A DNA stretch of 64,000 bases from Gorsachius magnificus (GCA_034008185.1 CM067095.1:6804610-6868609), one strand, 5' to 3'. Numbered from the stretch's first letter, positions 27,790 to 41,300 are shown. Notes: generated from the letters alone by a model not told the origin. A program made the numbers and translations.

Positions 27790-28960
27790 CCTGCACGGGA
27801 CAGAGCAGCAGACAGGGCTCAGCAAGACACTGAGGCAGAAAGTGACCGCTCCATCCCCCGGAGCAGCGGAGGGGGGCACCCAGCGCCGTTTAACAGGCTG
27901 GAGGCAGGCGGGGCGCCCACCCCCCCCGGGGCCCCCCGGCCGGAGGCGGGCCGGCCCGGCCCGGCAGGGCGAGGAGGGGGAGAGCCCAGGCGGTTCCCCC
28001 CGCGGCCCACCCGGCCTCCCCGCCTCCCCCGCGCGGGGCAGGGGGGTACGCACGCTGCGCAGCCGGCGCCAGGCCCCGCCGCACGCCGCGGGCCCCGGGG
28101 CGGAGAGGCCGCAGCTCACAACCCTCAGCCCCCACCGCGCCGCCGCAGGCCGCGACGGGCGGCTCCGCCGGGCGGGAGCGGGAGCGGAGCGGCCCCGGCC
28201 CGGCTCCCGCTGCCGCCACTTACGCGGGCGCACCGCGCGGCCGCGGCGCCAGAGAGCCACGTGCCGCCCTACGGCGGCCGCGCGGGGACAGGGCGGGGTG
28301 GAGCGGGGCGGGGCGGGCCGGGGCCGGGGCCGCGCTGAGCTGAGGGGGCGGTGGGAGCGGGGCGGGGCCGGGGCGGTGCTGAGCTGAGGGGGCGGGGGAG
28401 CGGGGCGGGGCCGGGGCGGGCTGAGCTAGGGGCGGTGGAGCGGGGCGGGCCGGGGCGGTGCTGAGCTGAGGGGGCGGTGGGAGCGGGGCGGGGCCGGGGC
28501 GGTGCTGAGCTGAGGGGGCGGTGGGAGCGGGGCGGGGCCGGGGCGGGGCTGAGCTGAGGGGCGGTGGGAGCGGGGCGGGGCCGGGGCGGCGCTGAGGGGG
28601 CGGCGGGAGCGGGGCCGGGGCCGGGAGCCCCAGGCGGCGCGGCAGGCCCCGGGGAGCTGAGCCGGGGAGCCCCCGCGCCGCGCCGTGCGGGGCCACGTCC
28701 CCCCGCCTTGGGGCGCCCGAGGTGGGACCAAAGCCGTCCCCGTCAGCATCGCAGCCCGGCCCTGCGGCTCCTTACAGCAGGCCCCGTCCGCCCCGCAGCA
28801 CCTGGCGAGCTGGCGGCTCGTTCTCCGCGTTCTGGAAGGGACGCCAAGGTGATCCGCGGCGCTGGAGCCCCTCACGCAGAGGGGCATGGCCCGCTCCCCC
28901 CCGCCGGCCTCGCACGGGCTCCAGGGAGCCGGCACACCCAAAAAGCCTGGCGAGGTATTA
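27790..28960 (-). promoter_or_regulatory. PUS1: CpG island, PUS1 promoter and exon 1
   Basis: GC-rich block of more than 1 kb. A strong minus-strand donor (CGCCCGC|gtaagt, exon end 28224) would splice a non-coding first exon, starting near 28.3 kb, to exon 2 at 27790. There is a TAG in the same frame upstream and no ATG. Many GGGGCGG boxes are present, largely in the tandem repeat at 28334-28625. Confidence 0.65.
28334..28625. repeat. GC-box minisatellite, about 44-bp unit, seven copies
   Basis: The unit begins GCTGAGCTGAGGGGGCGG and continues with GGGAGCGGGGCGGGGCCGG. Copies start at 28334, 28378, 28420, 28460, 28504, 28548 and 28591; spacings are 44, 42, 40, 44, 44 and 43 bp. Each copy holds two or more Sp1-type GGGGCGG boxes and several G runs that could form quadruplexes. 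It sits just upstream of the PUS1 first exon. Confidence 0.9.
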
Positions 28961-31900
28961 AATCAAGCAGCAGTTGGGGAAACGGCAAACTAACGGATAC
29001 ATTCCTGTGGTAAACATCAGCTGTGTGAGTACACCGGTCCACTTTTCCCTTGCAGACCCACCTTGGGAAACCGGCACCACCGAGAGCCACGCAGCCACGG
29101 CGAGACGGGGACGAGCGGCGGGAAACCCTTCACAAGACACACAGGTCTGCCATGAAAAGCTCCGGGCTTCCCTTCCCCGAGGGATGTGACATTGGTCCCT
29201 GTCCCCCCTTCCCACGCAGCTTCTCCTTGTGCCAGTGTCAGGCGCAGGCACCTGCGGTTTCATTTTCCCGTCAGCTTTTCCTCCAGGCGGCTTCCCCAGG
29301 CAATCGGTGCGCTCGTGTCTTCTGCTGCAAGTTTTATCCGCAGTGATGCACCTAACGGGAAAGCTGCGTACGGTAGGCACCCTTAGCAGGCAGCAGCACA
29401 TACCTCCCAAAAAGCCAAACGCACCTGGAAATTGTTTTGTTATGTGATGAGCTGCAGTGCTTTATAGGACAGAGCTACCCAGGAGGACACGGGCTCCCTG
29501 GCACGCTGCGAGGTTAGCGTACGAGAGCTCCATTTAATTCATCGAGATGGAAAATGGAAGGGTTGACCTTCCCAAGCAGGCCAGATTATCAAACGCAGGC
29601 TTGTTATTCTTACTAATAAGGGGAAGAAATGCAGCATGTCCTTTTCTGAACCGACACTTCTGAGTTATTTCAGCAGCAGCATGGGGTAGGGGGAAGATTT
29701 ATCACACAGTCCCAGCTGCAGTTTGTTTAGAGAAGTGACAAAAGATTGCCTGTCACGGTGCAGCACTGCTGCCAAGGGAAACGGGAATACAGATTTCTCT
29801 ACCGCTTCGACCAGGGCGTCTGAATCTTTTTTTGCCTCATTTCCTTAGGAAGTGAAGCTCATGCAATTGCGCTGCTTGGCTGTCCACCACCATGTCTTCC
29901 TTCCTCCCTCCCTGCCATGATTCCTGAATTTGGCTCATTTCAGCTAAATTTGAGAGTGAAGAAGACCCCAGCCCATATGGAAAAACAGTGGTGGGGCAGG
30001 AGAAAGACTTACATGAGGGGAAAGCTTTGGTATCCTGGCCCCTTACCCATTCCAAGAGCAGCAAAGGAGCTTCAAAACAGGCAGCGCAATCTCAACCTGC
30101 CACCACATGGGCTGCTTCTTTCTTTTTAATTTATCTCTCTCTTTTATCTTTAAACAGATAGATAGCTACCAAAGGCAAGGAGGAACTGAAGTGTCTTGCC
30201 GGAGTCGCTGCTGTCGGTCAGTTCTGCGGGAGTTGGCGCCGGGAAGGCAGCCCCTCGGGGATGCATAACTCAAGTGAAAAGGCAGCGGCGACACGGCTGC
30301 GGTTTCTGGCGTGGAGCAGAAGGTCCAATTGCAGATCGCTGCGTGGGGCCCGCGAAGCCAGCGCGCTTGCTTGGATTTAATTTGCAATGCACAGCGAGCA
30401 CCCAACATCTTCAGGAATTAAACTGACAAGGGGTTTCATTCCTCTCAGACGTATACCCAGGATTAAATTGGAACCGGTGCAAACAATTTGCGAGGTTCCC
30501 TGCTGTTTATACGAGGAGCAGAACGTTTCAGACATGGTTAATAGGACTGATAAAATTAAAGGACGTTGAATGGTACATCTGCTTGGCCTTAAGTGAGAGT
30601 GCTGCCATCAAGTTTACTCAGCGGCGAAATCAGCCTCATAAAAGCTTTCTAGGTACAAGCTCATCGGGGGACTCGCGGACAATTACACCTTTGTCAAGCA
30701 GCCCGCTGGCACAGGGAGCCGCCGGACAGGCGCTCGAGCAGAGTTGTGTTTTGAGCTATACTCATTTTATTTTCATAATGATGGTATCAGTCCTCACTTA
30801 CTCAGTATTGGTTCACAAGAGCACTCATGGAGGGTCCTTCAAAGCTTTTCTGGGGCAGTTCCTGGCTCATCCCTCCTGCTCAGGCTCATGCCGCTCACCA
30901 GGGCTGCGACCCTGCCACCGCTCCGGGCCTGGAGTGGGCACAGCCAAGGGGGGGGCTCAGCAGGGCCTGGGGCACCGCTGCCGGCCTGGCTCCCAGCTCC
31001 CCAGTCCCAAGGCGCTGGGCTGAGGGTGCCGGGGTGGTGGCAGCGCTGGCAGCACAACCTGCCTTCTCCTCCCCCAAACTCCCTCTGCTCGCATGCCACC
31101 TCCTCTCTGCATCTTCCTGGGGAACGCAGTCAGGCTCAGCTGTTTTTTACAGCATCTCCCTGCTGGGGCCCCTCTGGCACGCAACTTACAGCCCTGGCTG
31201 GGGACCCGCTGCTCCCACCCCCAGGACACTTTGGTTTTCACCCCTCTGGCAGGCAGAGCCGGCCCCATGGCCCCTCGGGGTGCTCAGCCCTCCCCGAGCA
31301 GCCTATTCCTCTTTGCCGTGGCAATGTGACCCCAGCGACTTTCTCACCTTCCTCCCCCAGGCCTGCTTTGAAAAAGGACGTATTTATTTCAAGAGGATTT
31401 GCTTCAAGTTTTCAGAGAAATATGATTTTTTTTAAATCAATTTTAAAAAGCTCTGAAGAAACATCGTGTGTCGACTGACATTTTCTTCAAATTGTTTTCT
31501 GTTAAAGGGAAGAAAAAAAAGCTGCTGAGTTGATCGTTAGTGAGTTTCAGGGCTGGGGTGGGCGTGTGCTTACCCAGCCATCAGCTGTAGCAACAGGCTC
31601 CAGCAGAGGATGACAACCCACAGCCCTTCTGTCCCCTGGAAAAGCAGTCGGGGCTGATCCCCAGACTTGCAGCGGAAAGATCTTCATTGCGGTGCTGGGA
31701 AAGCAAATCCAGAGCAAATTTGGGGCAACGCATTTTTCTCACTGAGGCAAATATTCTTTGCTACACGGCACTAGAGGTTCAGGAGATCCCAGATGTTGTA
31801 GTTAAAAGCTCTGTACCTCCATGCTGGGAACTGCAGATGTGCTGTGCTGCAAGGGGCAAGGAGCGCCTTGGTCTGCAGCTCCCCAGCAGCTGTGGATCAG

Positions 31901-34900
31901 GGCGCTGTCTGGAGATAAGCACACAGAAGAATACAAGGGAAAAACACTGGGAACTCCTCTAGCTCTGGAGAGTATTCCTGTCTGAGATCGAGTGTTCCTC
32001 CTCCACCAGATGCTCCTGGTGTAACAGGCTGGTGTGTTCTCACTTTGAAGTGACCTGACTGCCTAAAACAAGACCTAAATTGGGAGAAGTTTAGCCACAA
32101 TTCACTTGTGCTTCAAGATGCCCTGCAGCAGGAGCCCTAGCAGACTCGCAATTCCCCGTCACCGCGTGTTAACCATCCCTCTGCCAATGCAAGCAAACGC
32201 TCCCCGAGAGCAGATGCTGAGAAGCAGCTGAAGCCACGAACCCCACGTGCTGTAGGCCTGTACTCTGTTGCCTAACGCACCGCAGACGTGGGAATGACGT
32301 TTTTGGGAGCAGACTCTTCTTGCACCGGGGCTATGGATCCAAGCTGTATTGTGGACACAGCCAGGCACACTTAACAATGCGAGAGGTGGCTGGGTCCAGC
32401 TCCCAGGGATCTGTAACGCAGCGTCTGGGGCTCAGTGAGGGCTCATGAAGGACAACCATGGATGTTGGGTACTCAGTTACCCTCTGTCCACAGGAAGGGA
32501 AGAAACCTGTTTGACATTACTTGCTTAGGCTCAGTCTTAGAAATACATTATTTCACATCTTTTCTGAAAGCATCCAAAATCCCCTGCCAGCTTTCAGCTC
32601 CCAGCAGGGGGGGTGATTCTGATTCTATTGTCTCTAAACCCGCTGGTTTTAGAACAGAAACGTCCCAGGGAAGTTTGTATCCCTGCACTACGTGCCATTC
32701 CTCATCCAGGGAACGGCGCCCATCATCAGCGTTGCATTTACAGTCATAAACTTAAATAAATCCAACTGCCAGGGTTTGTCTGGAGAGCGTTAGCTCCTGC
32801 CCTGCAGAGCTACGGTAGCGTGTCGCCTCCCTGCCGCACAGCCCTTCCCCTCCTTCAGCAAAACCCCGCCGGCCACTGCAACCCCCACGACTGCTCGCCC
32901 CGCTCAGGGGAGCGGCCACCAGCCAGCACACGAGCCCAGCCGCAAGGTGCCACCGCAGGAGACCACGACGCCGGGGGAAAGGCCGCAGAGCTAAAAGATG
33001 CTGCGTAAGAGTTAACTCCTGGTGAAGGAAAGCTTTAAGAGGGCTGGTAACTGGAAGCGGAATACTTGACCTCCGTATCGCCTCGGTTCAACACGCACCC
33101 ACCCATTCCTACTTCCTTGATGTCACTAAGCCACCTCTGATCTTTCGGAGTTGAATGAGCACGTTTTTGCTGACGTACTTGCCAACAACTAAATATAAAA
33201 TGCGGGAACGAAGCCAGACGCCCTGGAAGAATTGCTCGGGTTTGTTTTCTCCTAGATGCAACAGCAGCGCAACGTCACAGCCAACATTTAGAAAGTTGTC
33301 CAATTTTCACTGGTGCTTTTAAACTGCTCAGGCCCCACGGCTTGGCACTTATTAGAAGAGACTTTCTTTCTGTTCTTTAAGTCTTCCCAGCTAGCACTTT
33401 CCCTCTTTGCTCTGCTGCCCATGCAAGGGTCCCATGGATTCAGCAGGCTGTTCTCTACCCACACAGGCACGTGGCAGGCTGTGATCCACCTTCCATTTGG
33501 CTATAGGTTCTCCACCTAAACCTTTAAACTTCTCACAGGCAGCTTCAAAAGATGTCCCCCCCCCGCCCCCGAAACTTGTACATACATACATATTCTTTAC
33601 CACAGTCCTGTGCCACAGGGAACACACACACACAAGGTTTTTCCACGAAAAGGGGCTTTACGTGTTAAAAAAAACAAACAGAAAAACCCACAAAACCCCC
33701 AAAAAACGAAGATCCAAGTGTGCTGAGCTGTCAGACTTTAAGCAACACCAGCATTTGTATTTATTTAGCTCTGGCCGCTGCCCAGGGGCTGCCGGGGGGT
33801 CTTGCCCAGGTTGTACAGTCAGGGTGGTTTCACCCCGCCGACGCGCAGCTTCGCAGAGCCATCCCCGACGCCGTTGCAGCGTGGGGCAGCTCCGCGGGGA
33901 AGAGGAACCGACCCTCCCCACCCGTGGGTCTGCACAAGCAACCACCCACCGGAGCCTGGCGCCCCGGGCAGGGCCGTTCTCACGAGCGACCGCGCAGTGC
34001 CCAATTCCCTGGTGGGGGGGGAAGGCAGGGGCAGGAAACAGAAGTGACGAATAGGGCAAGAGCAAGAAAAAAAAACAATTCCAGCTGATGGTAAATGAAG
34101 ATTTTGAAATAGGGCCTTTTCTTACGAGCAAAGCAATACAGCCCAGTAACTGTCTGGGGTGACGCCGAGTCACGGGCTGGCGGGCAGGGCTCCCCAGGGA
34201 TGCGCACAGCCCACACGCACCGTCCAGCCAGCGGAGTTTGGGAAATGCCCGGTGGAATGATGGCTCCTGAAAGTTCACATGTCCGTGGCTTAAGTGTCTA
34301 TAGGGGTGGAAGGACAGGATTAATTAATTCAGGACCTGCCTCCTGTCCCAGATGTGGAGCTTTGCCTCATAGAATATTCCGATTCAGACAGAGCAGGGGT
34401 TACAACCGCCTGCCCTGTGCCCGCGCCCACAGCATCCTCCTCCCACTTGCTGCCACCTTCAGTGGTTTTTTGCACCCCAAGGTGGGCAGGGGAACACCGA
34501 GCCCTCTGCCATTCTGTTCAAACAAATTGCAACGAGGACAAACACGGCAGGAAAATATTTAATTAAAAATATCCAAATCTTACCACTATACTCACACTTC
34601 AAGTACCTCTCTCGTACAGCAACAAGCTTCCTGACCCTACTGATTTATTAAAAAAAAAGCTAGAGTTTAAAATAATGCCTGACCATTGGGTCTCATAAAC
34701 CACCACCACCACGAACCCAGGCTCAGTCCTCACCTTCCACAGGGCCAGCAGACACCGCTCCAGCGTGAAGCGCGCTGGAGTGCCAAGCAATAAATGGCCC
34801 CGACAGGCTGATCCTGTAAATATGGAAAGATGGATGAAATTTAAGCACCTGACTGGACGGGAAGGGGGCTGCCATCAGCTTGCAACAGAGTTTTAACCGC

Positions 34901-35170
34901 AGCAGGAGGAGGGTGCAGCCAGGCAGTAAGGACAGACGAGGCAGGGATTGCAGCTCCCACCCAGAAACTGGCTTCACCTTCTCCAACTCCGAAGGCTTCA
35001 CGCGGGGCTGTAGGCAACGTAGCTTGTGTGGTCCCGAGCTTCCGCCTCTCTGAAAAGGGCTTTTCCACCTGAAAAGCAAGGCTGGTAGAACCAAACACGC
35101 CAAATACCTTAACTCAGATACTGCAGTAGCTGGAATTATAAAGTACTGAAAACAGGCCACTAACAATTTC
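28961..35170. other. PUS1-ULK1 intergenic region, no supported gene
   Basis: Read in both strands. Open frames such as the one at 30744-31478 lie in GC-rich sequence, overlap other long frames and resemble no family I know. There are short simple tracts (C runs near 33560, CA repeat near 33625) but no tRNA, CR1 tail or clear promoter. A non-coding transcript cannot be excluded. Confidence 0.55.
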
Positions 35171-35474
35171 AAATCAATTTTATTTTCTTAAATTGATGTT
35201 GTACAGTTTAAAGCCAAAAAAAAAAAAAGTCACACAAAAACACAAATAAAAAATGCTGACAAAGTATCAAGCATTACCTTATAAAGAACACCATCATACG
35301 CTCTCACAAACCTGAAGATACGTGTTTATTAGACTGAGGTTTCTTGAAATCTATTAAAGTCGCTCGACACAAACGCTGCAACAGGAACAAAGCCATGACA
35401 ATAGCGGGTGGACGACACTAGCAACCGCAACAACAGTGGGGGGTTGGTTTTTGGGGCGTTTTCATTTTTTTGGG

Positions 35475-35713
35475 TTTTTTTTTTTTTTTTTTTTTTTTTT
35501 GTTTGTTTGCATACCTTATTGTCTACAAAGCAATAAATATTTTTCACCAAAAAAGTTGGTTTCACGCTACATGCAGTTAGATAAAAAAGAAAGTCACCAA
35601 AGTGATGGCAAAATAAATCACCTGTCCGATTTGTTTTTCTTTTTTCTCTCCCCCCCCCCCCATTTTTGGGGGGGATTTTTTATGTGTTTTTTGTGGTTTT
35701 TTTTTTTTTTTTT
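35475..35713. repeat. Homopolymer cluster (T26, C12, T17)
   Basis: T run of 26 at 35475-35500, a C run near 35650-35661 and a T run of 17 at 35697-35713 on the plus strand. In ULK1 orientation these would be A26, G12 and A17 in the distal 3' UTR. Lengths may be inaccurate in the assembly. Confidence 0.9.
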
Positions 35714-35756
35714 AAATTCAAGCACAGTGGCTAAGTTTCAAGTATTGAGAGAAAAC

Positions 35757-35845
35757 ATATATATACACGTTTGTGTTTGTGTGTGCATCTATACACACAC
35801 ACACCCCCCTTGTATGTATATACACAAACACATACATATACATCG
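35757..35845. repeat. TA/TG-CA microsatellite with self-complementary arms
   Basis: Alternating ATATATACAC, TGTGTTTGTGTGTG, ACACACACACAC and TATACACAAACACATACATA. TG-rich and CA-rich arms face each other, so a hairpin is possible. Confidence 0.8.
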
Positions 35846-37168
35846 GTCGTAGGTCTGTAAACCACAATTTTTTGGAGCAATATATACTTTGTGTACGTTG
35901 AATGTGGACAATTTTGATACATTCAAGTAATTAAGTACAGCTGGAAGCTTAGCGCTGAGCTTGCCACACACACGGGTCGCTGGTGGATGCCGCGGGCGCC
36001 GGGCTGTGCTGCTCCTGGCAGGGGGCTGGGGGTGCAGGGCAGGGGGTGGCCGGCAGCTCGGGGCGCAGGGCGGGTGCCTGTGTCACAGAGTCAGCCCTGG
36101 CTCCGTGCCTGCGCCGCTGCACCGCTCCTGCCTGCAGCGTAGCCCTTCGCAGAACCGGTAAAACCCTTTCGGAAGCAGTCGAGGTCTCCTCGGCATTTCT
36201 GGCCACAGGCTGGGGGAGCTTGGTTGGTTGGTTTTTGTCTTTTTTTGTTGTTGTTGTTTTTTCTTTTTTTCTTCTTTTTTTCCCAGGCACAAGCACAAAC
36301 GGCCACAGAAGCAGCAGGCTGTGAACGTACGATGTAACAGCGGCCCAACACCGAAGCATTTGCGAAAGCTACACTTTAAAACTTCCCTGGTCGGGGCAAT
36401 CTGAAATGTTTTTAAATTTCTTTATTGGCATCTCTGCTCTGTGACCAGAAACACCCACGCTGCCAAAGATGATGCCAGCTCCAAATTAAGTTGCTCCTGA
36501 AACCCTTGTAAAGTATCACACTGAACGTGCCAATATTGAGAGAAAAAAAGCAATGAGGACTTAACCACCACGTGCAAAGTATTTTTACATCCCCAAAAAC
36601 AAAGCCTGAGGTCTCGAGTTGCTTTCAAAGATAATTTTCTGCCCAGCGCTAACAAAATACTGCCACGACTCTGATAAATTAGGACACACACATGCGCACG
36701 CAGACAGACGGACAGGCAGCCAGCTATTCTCTCACGCACATGCTCACGGCATCCGAAGCCTCAACCAGAACTCGAGCCACTCGCACCCACAGTCTCATTT
36801 GGCTAGAGTCTCCTTAAAAGAAATGCTGAACATAAAACTGAACACTACAAAATTTCTTTATAAAAAAAAAATTAAAATGAAGCAGCAAATAAAACGTCTT
36901 AAAAAAATGCATTTCCAATTGTAAGTGTGTAGGATCTTAATGCCTGTTCTTGAGCTCTTAAAAAGCACGGAGCTTTATACTGACTGTCCTTAAAAGAACG
37001 TTTAAATAAAAAAACAAAACCAAACCACCCAAACCAAAAGAAATCGTGGTACTGCCAGACTGCAAGTCAGCTTTGCCTGGTGTGGAGGAGGAACAGGACA
37101 GACTCTGCAGTGCTTTTTGCCTCACACTCACAAGATACAGTACAGTTAAATACGTACAGTTACACACA

Positions 37169-37196
37169 AACCATATATATATATCAATATATATTC
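37169..37196. repeat. TA dinucleotide repeat in ULK1 3' UTR
   Basis: CCATATATATATATCAATATATATTC, a short imperfect TA repeat. Confidence 0.75.
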
Positions 37197-38326
37197 GCCC
37201 TTAGGAATACATATTAATATACGCACACACGTAGTGCAATAAAACAACCAGGAAGGAAGGAAAGGAATAAAAGGAACAGCATTCCTAACAGTCGTGATGT
37301 TCCTGGGTTGTTGTGTGATACAAAGTCAACTTCTCAAAGTTCCCCTAGTGTGTAAAGTGCTCCTTTGATTCACAAAGCTAGTGTTTTCAGTCGGGGGCGA
37401 GGGCTCCGGGAGGGGGGGTATGGAGCCAACAGCTGGAAGCAGGACAGCGCGAGTGCTTCCTCCTGGTAGATATGTACGGACAAGGCCCAGCCCAACAGCC
37501 AGGAGGCTTTCACGTTGATCCCGCTGAGCCTGGGGACCAAGGGAGGAACAGATCCATTTTGGCTTCTTACCAACACGGGAGCGTTACGCTTTCTGCCGCC
37601 CTCCTGTTCCCTGCGCGGAGCCTCCTTCCCCGTGCCGTTGGCCACCCAGGCAGGGAGGGAGGCAACCCACACGGCAGCAAACCTCCCCAGCAGCAGCACG
37701 AAGTCAGTCGGAGGTGGGAGCTCAGGCAAAAGGGAGTCAACTCCCTCCCCTCCACCATTCCGTAAGCACTCCGAGGCATAAACACGTATGGGAAGGGGCA
37801 AAGGAGAGTGAGGAGGGGGGAGCCTCGAGTTGCCAGGAAGCTTGAAGATGCCTGGCTCTCAGCTGGGTAAGGAAAAGTACACAAACTGGCCTTGATTTCC
37901 GAGTGACACCCTCCAACTTCAACTGAAGCCAGCAGTTTCAGCACATCCATTGCCTGCAATGGACACAGCCCTGGAATACCCTGTTCTTAAGCAAGAGGGA
38001 TAGGCAGCAGTCTTATCCTTCAAAGTGCTGGGAGGAAGCAGACTTCTATCCTTCGTCCCCTCTGCCAACGAGGGAAACCTTTCCACATCGGCTACGTCTT
38101 CGCCCAGGCCTTTGGGCAGGGAAGTATTTGTGCTTGCTGCAGTCACACATCCCCACGAAGGAATCCGAGTCTGTGGAACAACTTCCCAAAACGTCAACAC
38201 ATGAAACATTGAGCAGTTCTTCCTCCAGGTCTCCTACTACCAAAATCATTTCCCACCACAGCAGCGGGCCATTGGAAACAAAGTGATCAGCTGGGGAGAG
38301 GTGCGTGAAGAACCACCACACTGAAA

Positions 38327-38382
38327 TCAGGCGCAGAACCCCGACAGCAGAGCTGACAGCCTGCGCTCGATGCACAGTTTAC
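38327..38382 (-). CDS. ULK1: ULK1 last coding exon and stop
   Basis: Completes Cys, then [17 protein letters not shown] and TGA, matching the human C-terminus [17 protein letters not shown]. Acceptor ttttctctcccag. Confidence 0.96.
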
Positions 38383-41300
38383 CTGGGAGAGAAAAAAACA
38401 ACAGAAGAAATCAACTTCTCGTTTTCCTGGCAATATAAAGACTACCAAACATGATGGAGATTGAGGGGGGGAAGAAAGAAAAAGGCAGAACTTCAGCAAA
38501 TCTGAGCAGCCGTTGGAGAATCGTTACTACATTTAGAGTAGGGGAGGACCTGCCCACAAACACCATGCTGGGAAGGGGCAAGTCGAAGGGTTGAGTAATT
38601 GGAGATCCGACAACAAAAGCCAGGAGGCAGCAGATCTGACAGAGGTATCAAGATGTTATAAAGAACCACCGTCCGCTGGGAACAATTTATTCACTTTTAG
38701 TTATTGGGGTGGCTGTTGCCAGCAGGCACAGTGACTCAAGGTCTGCAGTGCCACTTGTCATGGCTTACAACGGAGAGGCTGAGCCCAGCCCAGCACGGGC
38801 AGCGCCAGGTTCTCACTGCCTGAGCCCAAGACTCTCTCAAAAGCTAAACGGTTGGTGGAATTCATTCCTCTTGCAGGAGGACTTGCTGTATTTCTAGATT
38901 AATCATTTTACTGTTCAGAAATCAGTAATCATATACCTGAGATCTAAAATGAAATGCATACCCAGTACAGCCTACCAGAGAACAGCTCAATCAGGAAGCT
39001 GGAACATGGAGTAAAACAGGGAATACCAGGATATCAACTGGGAAAAGAAATCTATTAACTGTATCTCTGGACAAAAGAGGTGATTTAGCTTTGGTAAGAA
39101 ATGGTACAATAGAAACTACTTAGCATTCCCTATTCACCTCGCCCTCCGGTACCGCACACCACCTGCCAGTCTCCCCTTGCTCTCCAGTGAGCCTCGTGTC
39201 AACTGCGAATGTCGGTGATAATTAACTGACTGACTGCCTGCGAGCCAGCCATCTCTTCTCTCATTACCTATCCGAGAGCTCTGCCGGCACGGACAACTAG
39301 AGCAGCCTGGCAGCGCTCTGGAAGCTGGCCCACGGAACGCGCTCGGTAGCCAGCAGAGGCATGGTTTGCCTGCTGTGTCCTTTCCCTTCAGCCGCTGGGG
39401 TCCGGCTTAGCAGTGATGGAGCAGAGCTGAGGCCAAGCCAAGTTGCTCCAACAGATGATAGCTATCCCCCATCCCCTCTGCCGGCCTCCCGCAGAGGCCG
39501 CAGGGGTGAATAAACCGCAGCCATAAGGGCAGGGGAAGTGCGCTCAGAGCAAGCAAGGTCAGCCCTTTCCACTCCACGTGTGTTAGCTGCGGAGCCGGCA
39601 GCAGCCCAGAATGACATCCCTCACGCCAAAGGGAGAGCGAGAGAGGTGACAGCTCGGAGCAGCAGGCGGAGGGGTCCATCTGTCCCTGGGAGAGGAAGCC
39701 AAACGATAGCAAGGAGGCAGGAGTTCAGCTTTCAATGCTACAACGAGCACTTGCTGATGAGAAAAATCTTTGTCTCTGCTGCCTTCTCAGGCCTGGGGTG
39801 GGGGAACCAGACAGGCGAGCAGTCCTGGTTCAGAAGACGTGTTGGAAGGAGCCCTCGCTGTGCTGATCGGCCATCTCTGCCCGACAGCCACTGCAGTTTT
39901 GCATTCCCAAGCGCTTTGTGCAATCAGAGGGATGGTTCCAGCTGGAAACCAAACCCAGGCCCCTGCTGTTGCCAAACCACTTCCTTCAGCAAGTTCTTTC
40001 ACACATCAAAAGCTCCAACAAAGCCCTGGCAATCACTCTGCATGGGAAGCTCTCAAAATATGGCTCAGAGCAGGGACCTGCATTTCTGAAAGTTTTCCTG
40101 CTGGGAAAGAAGGAGGCCAGGCTGCGAGGAGCTGTAACAAGCCAAGAGATCTCTGCTGTGTCCACCAAGATGTAGCCAAAGGAAAAAAGGATGCTGAGTA
40201 CTGAAATTTCTGATCCATGCAGCTAGAAAAACACATGTTCTAGTGGGAGGGAAAAAAAAAAAGTCACTGAACACTCACATTTATTGATGTTTTCTATGTC
40301 CCCCTGTTCAGTGATGATGTTCAGGAGCCCCTCCATCAGCAGGAGAGCTTTGTGGTACCTCTGCGCGCAGTCCTCTCTGTGGTGGAACATCTCATCCAGG
40401 GCTGCAGACTGCACCTGCAGGCAACAACCCCGTGCCAAGAAGTTACTCCCAGACCAGACTTGGTTTTCCCAGCAAGGCCCCTCAGCTGCATGAAGACCTC
40501 CCATGCCCGGCTTCCAGAGATTGTGCACAGCATCATGAGTAAACCCATCTGCTAAGGCCATTAGCTCTGTGGTAGCCCTGCTCCCAGGCACTGTATGGTT
40601 CTTACCATTTGCACAGCATAGCTGAAGATGAGCTTCTCTGCGGTGATGCTGTTGATCCGATCCATGAGTTTCTGTTTGTCCAAGAAGAACCTCTGGAGTC
40701 TCATGTTGAGGCAGTGGCAGGATGATACACTGGATTTATAAAGCTCATTCAGCTTCTTCACAACTAGAGAGTAAAGGAAAGAAATGCTTTAGGCACTGCC
40801 TCCAGCTCTCCCTGTGCCTCCCAATCTCGACGCACAGGACCCCAAATGAGTAACTTCAAGACAACGGGGCTATGTTAAAGCCAAAAGACTGGCAGGAAAG
40901 TAGGTGCTGCACCAACAGGGTCTTTCTCCTTTCCTCTGTCACCTTCACCAGTTATAAGCCTGCATGTGGCGCTGCCTACACGTATGCCCAGTTCACCTGA
41001 GGCCAGGTCTATTTTCGTTTCCTTCGGCTGCCACAAGGCAGAGAGCAGTTTGCACCACGCACGATGTCTCACATACCACCAGAAGCAACAGACGTGCCCG
41101 GTACAAAGCTTCTGCTGCTTGATGGATGATGACGTGCCGTGAAGTACATGACTTGCACGTGGTAGCTGTTGGAGCTGAGGGTGGATGAGCAGCACTGACT
41201 AAGCGAGGGAATCTCTCTTGGCATTCTTCTGTCCCAGAAAGAAAAGACACTGATGCCTGTGAAAGGCCACCTCCTTCCCTGAACCACGGCAGCTCATACG

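Larger units (their letters stand above)
35179..38326 (-). terminator. ULK1: ULK1 3' UTR with poly(A) signals and A-rich tracts
   Basis: Downstream of the ULK1 stop. Minus-strand AATAAA candidates lie at 36421-36426 (a UTR of about 1.9 kb) and at 35179-35184 (about 3.1 kb). On the minus strand the distal part holds very long A tracts. Which end is used cannot be read from sequence. Confidence 0.5.

Noticed and set aside
30744..31478. 244-codon open frame on the plus strand between PUS1 and ULK1
   Set aside because: It lies in GC-rich sequence, overlaps a 202-codon frame on the same strand, has low-complexity Pro/Ser/Gly composition, no homology I recognise and no clear promoter or splice context.
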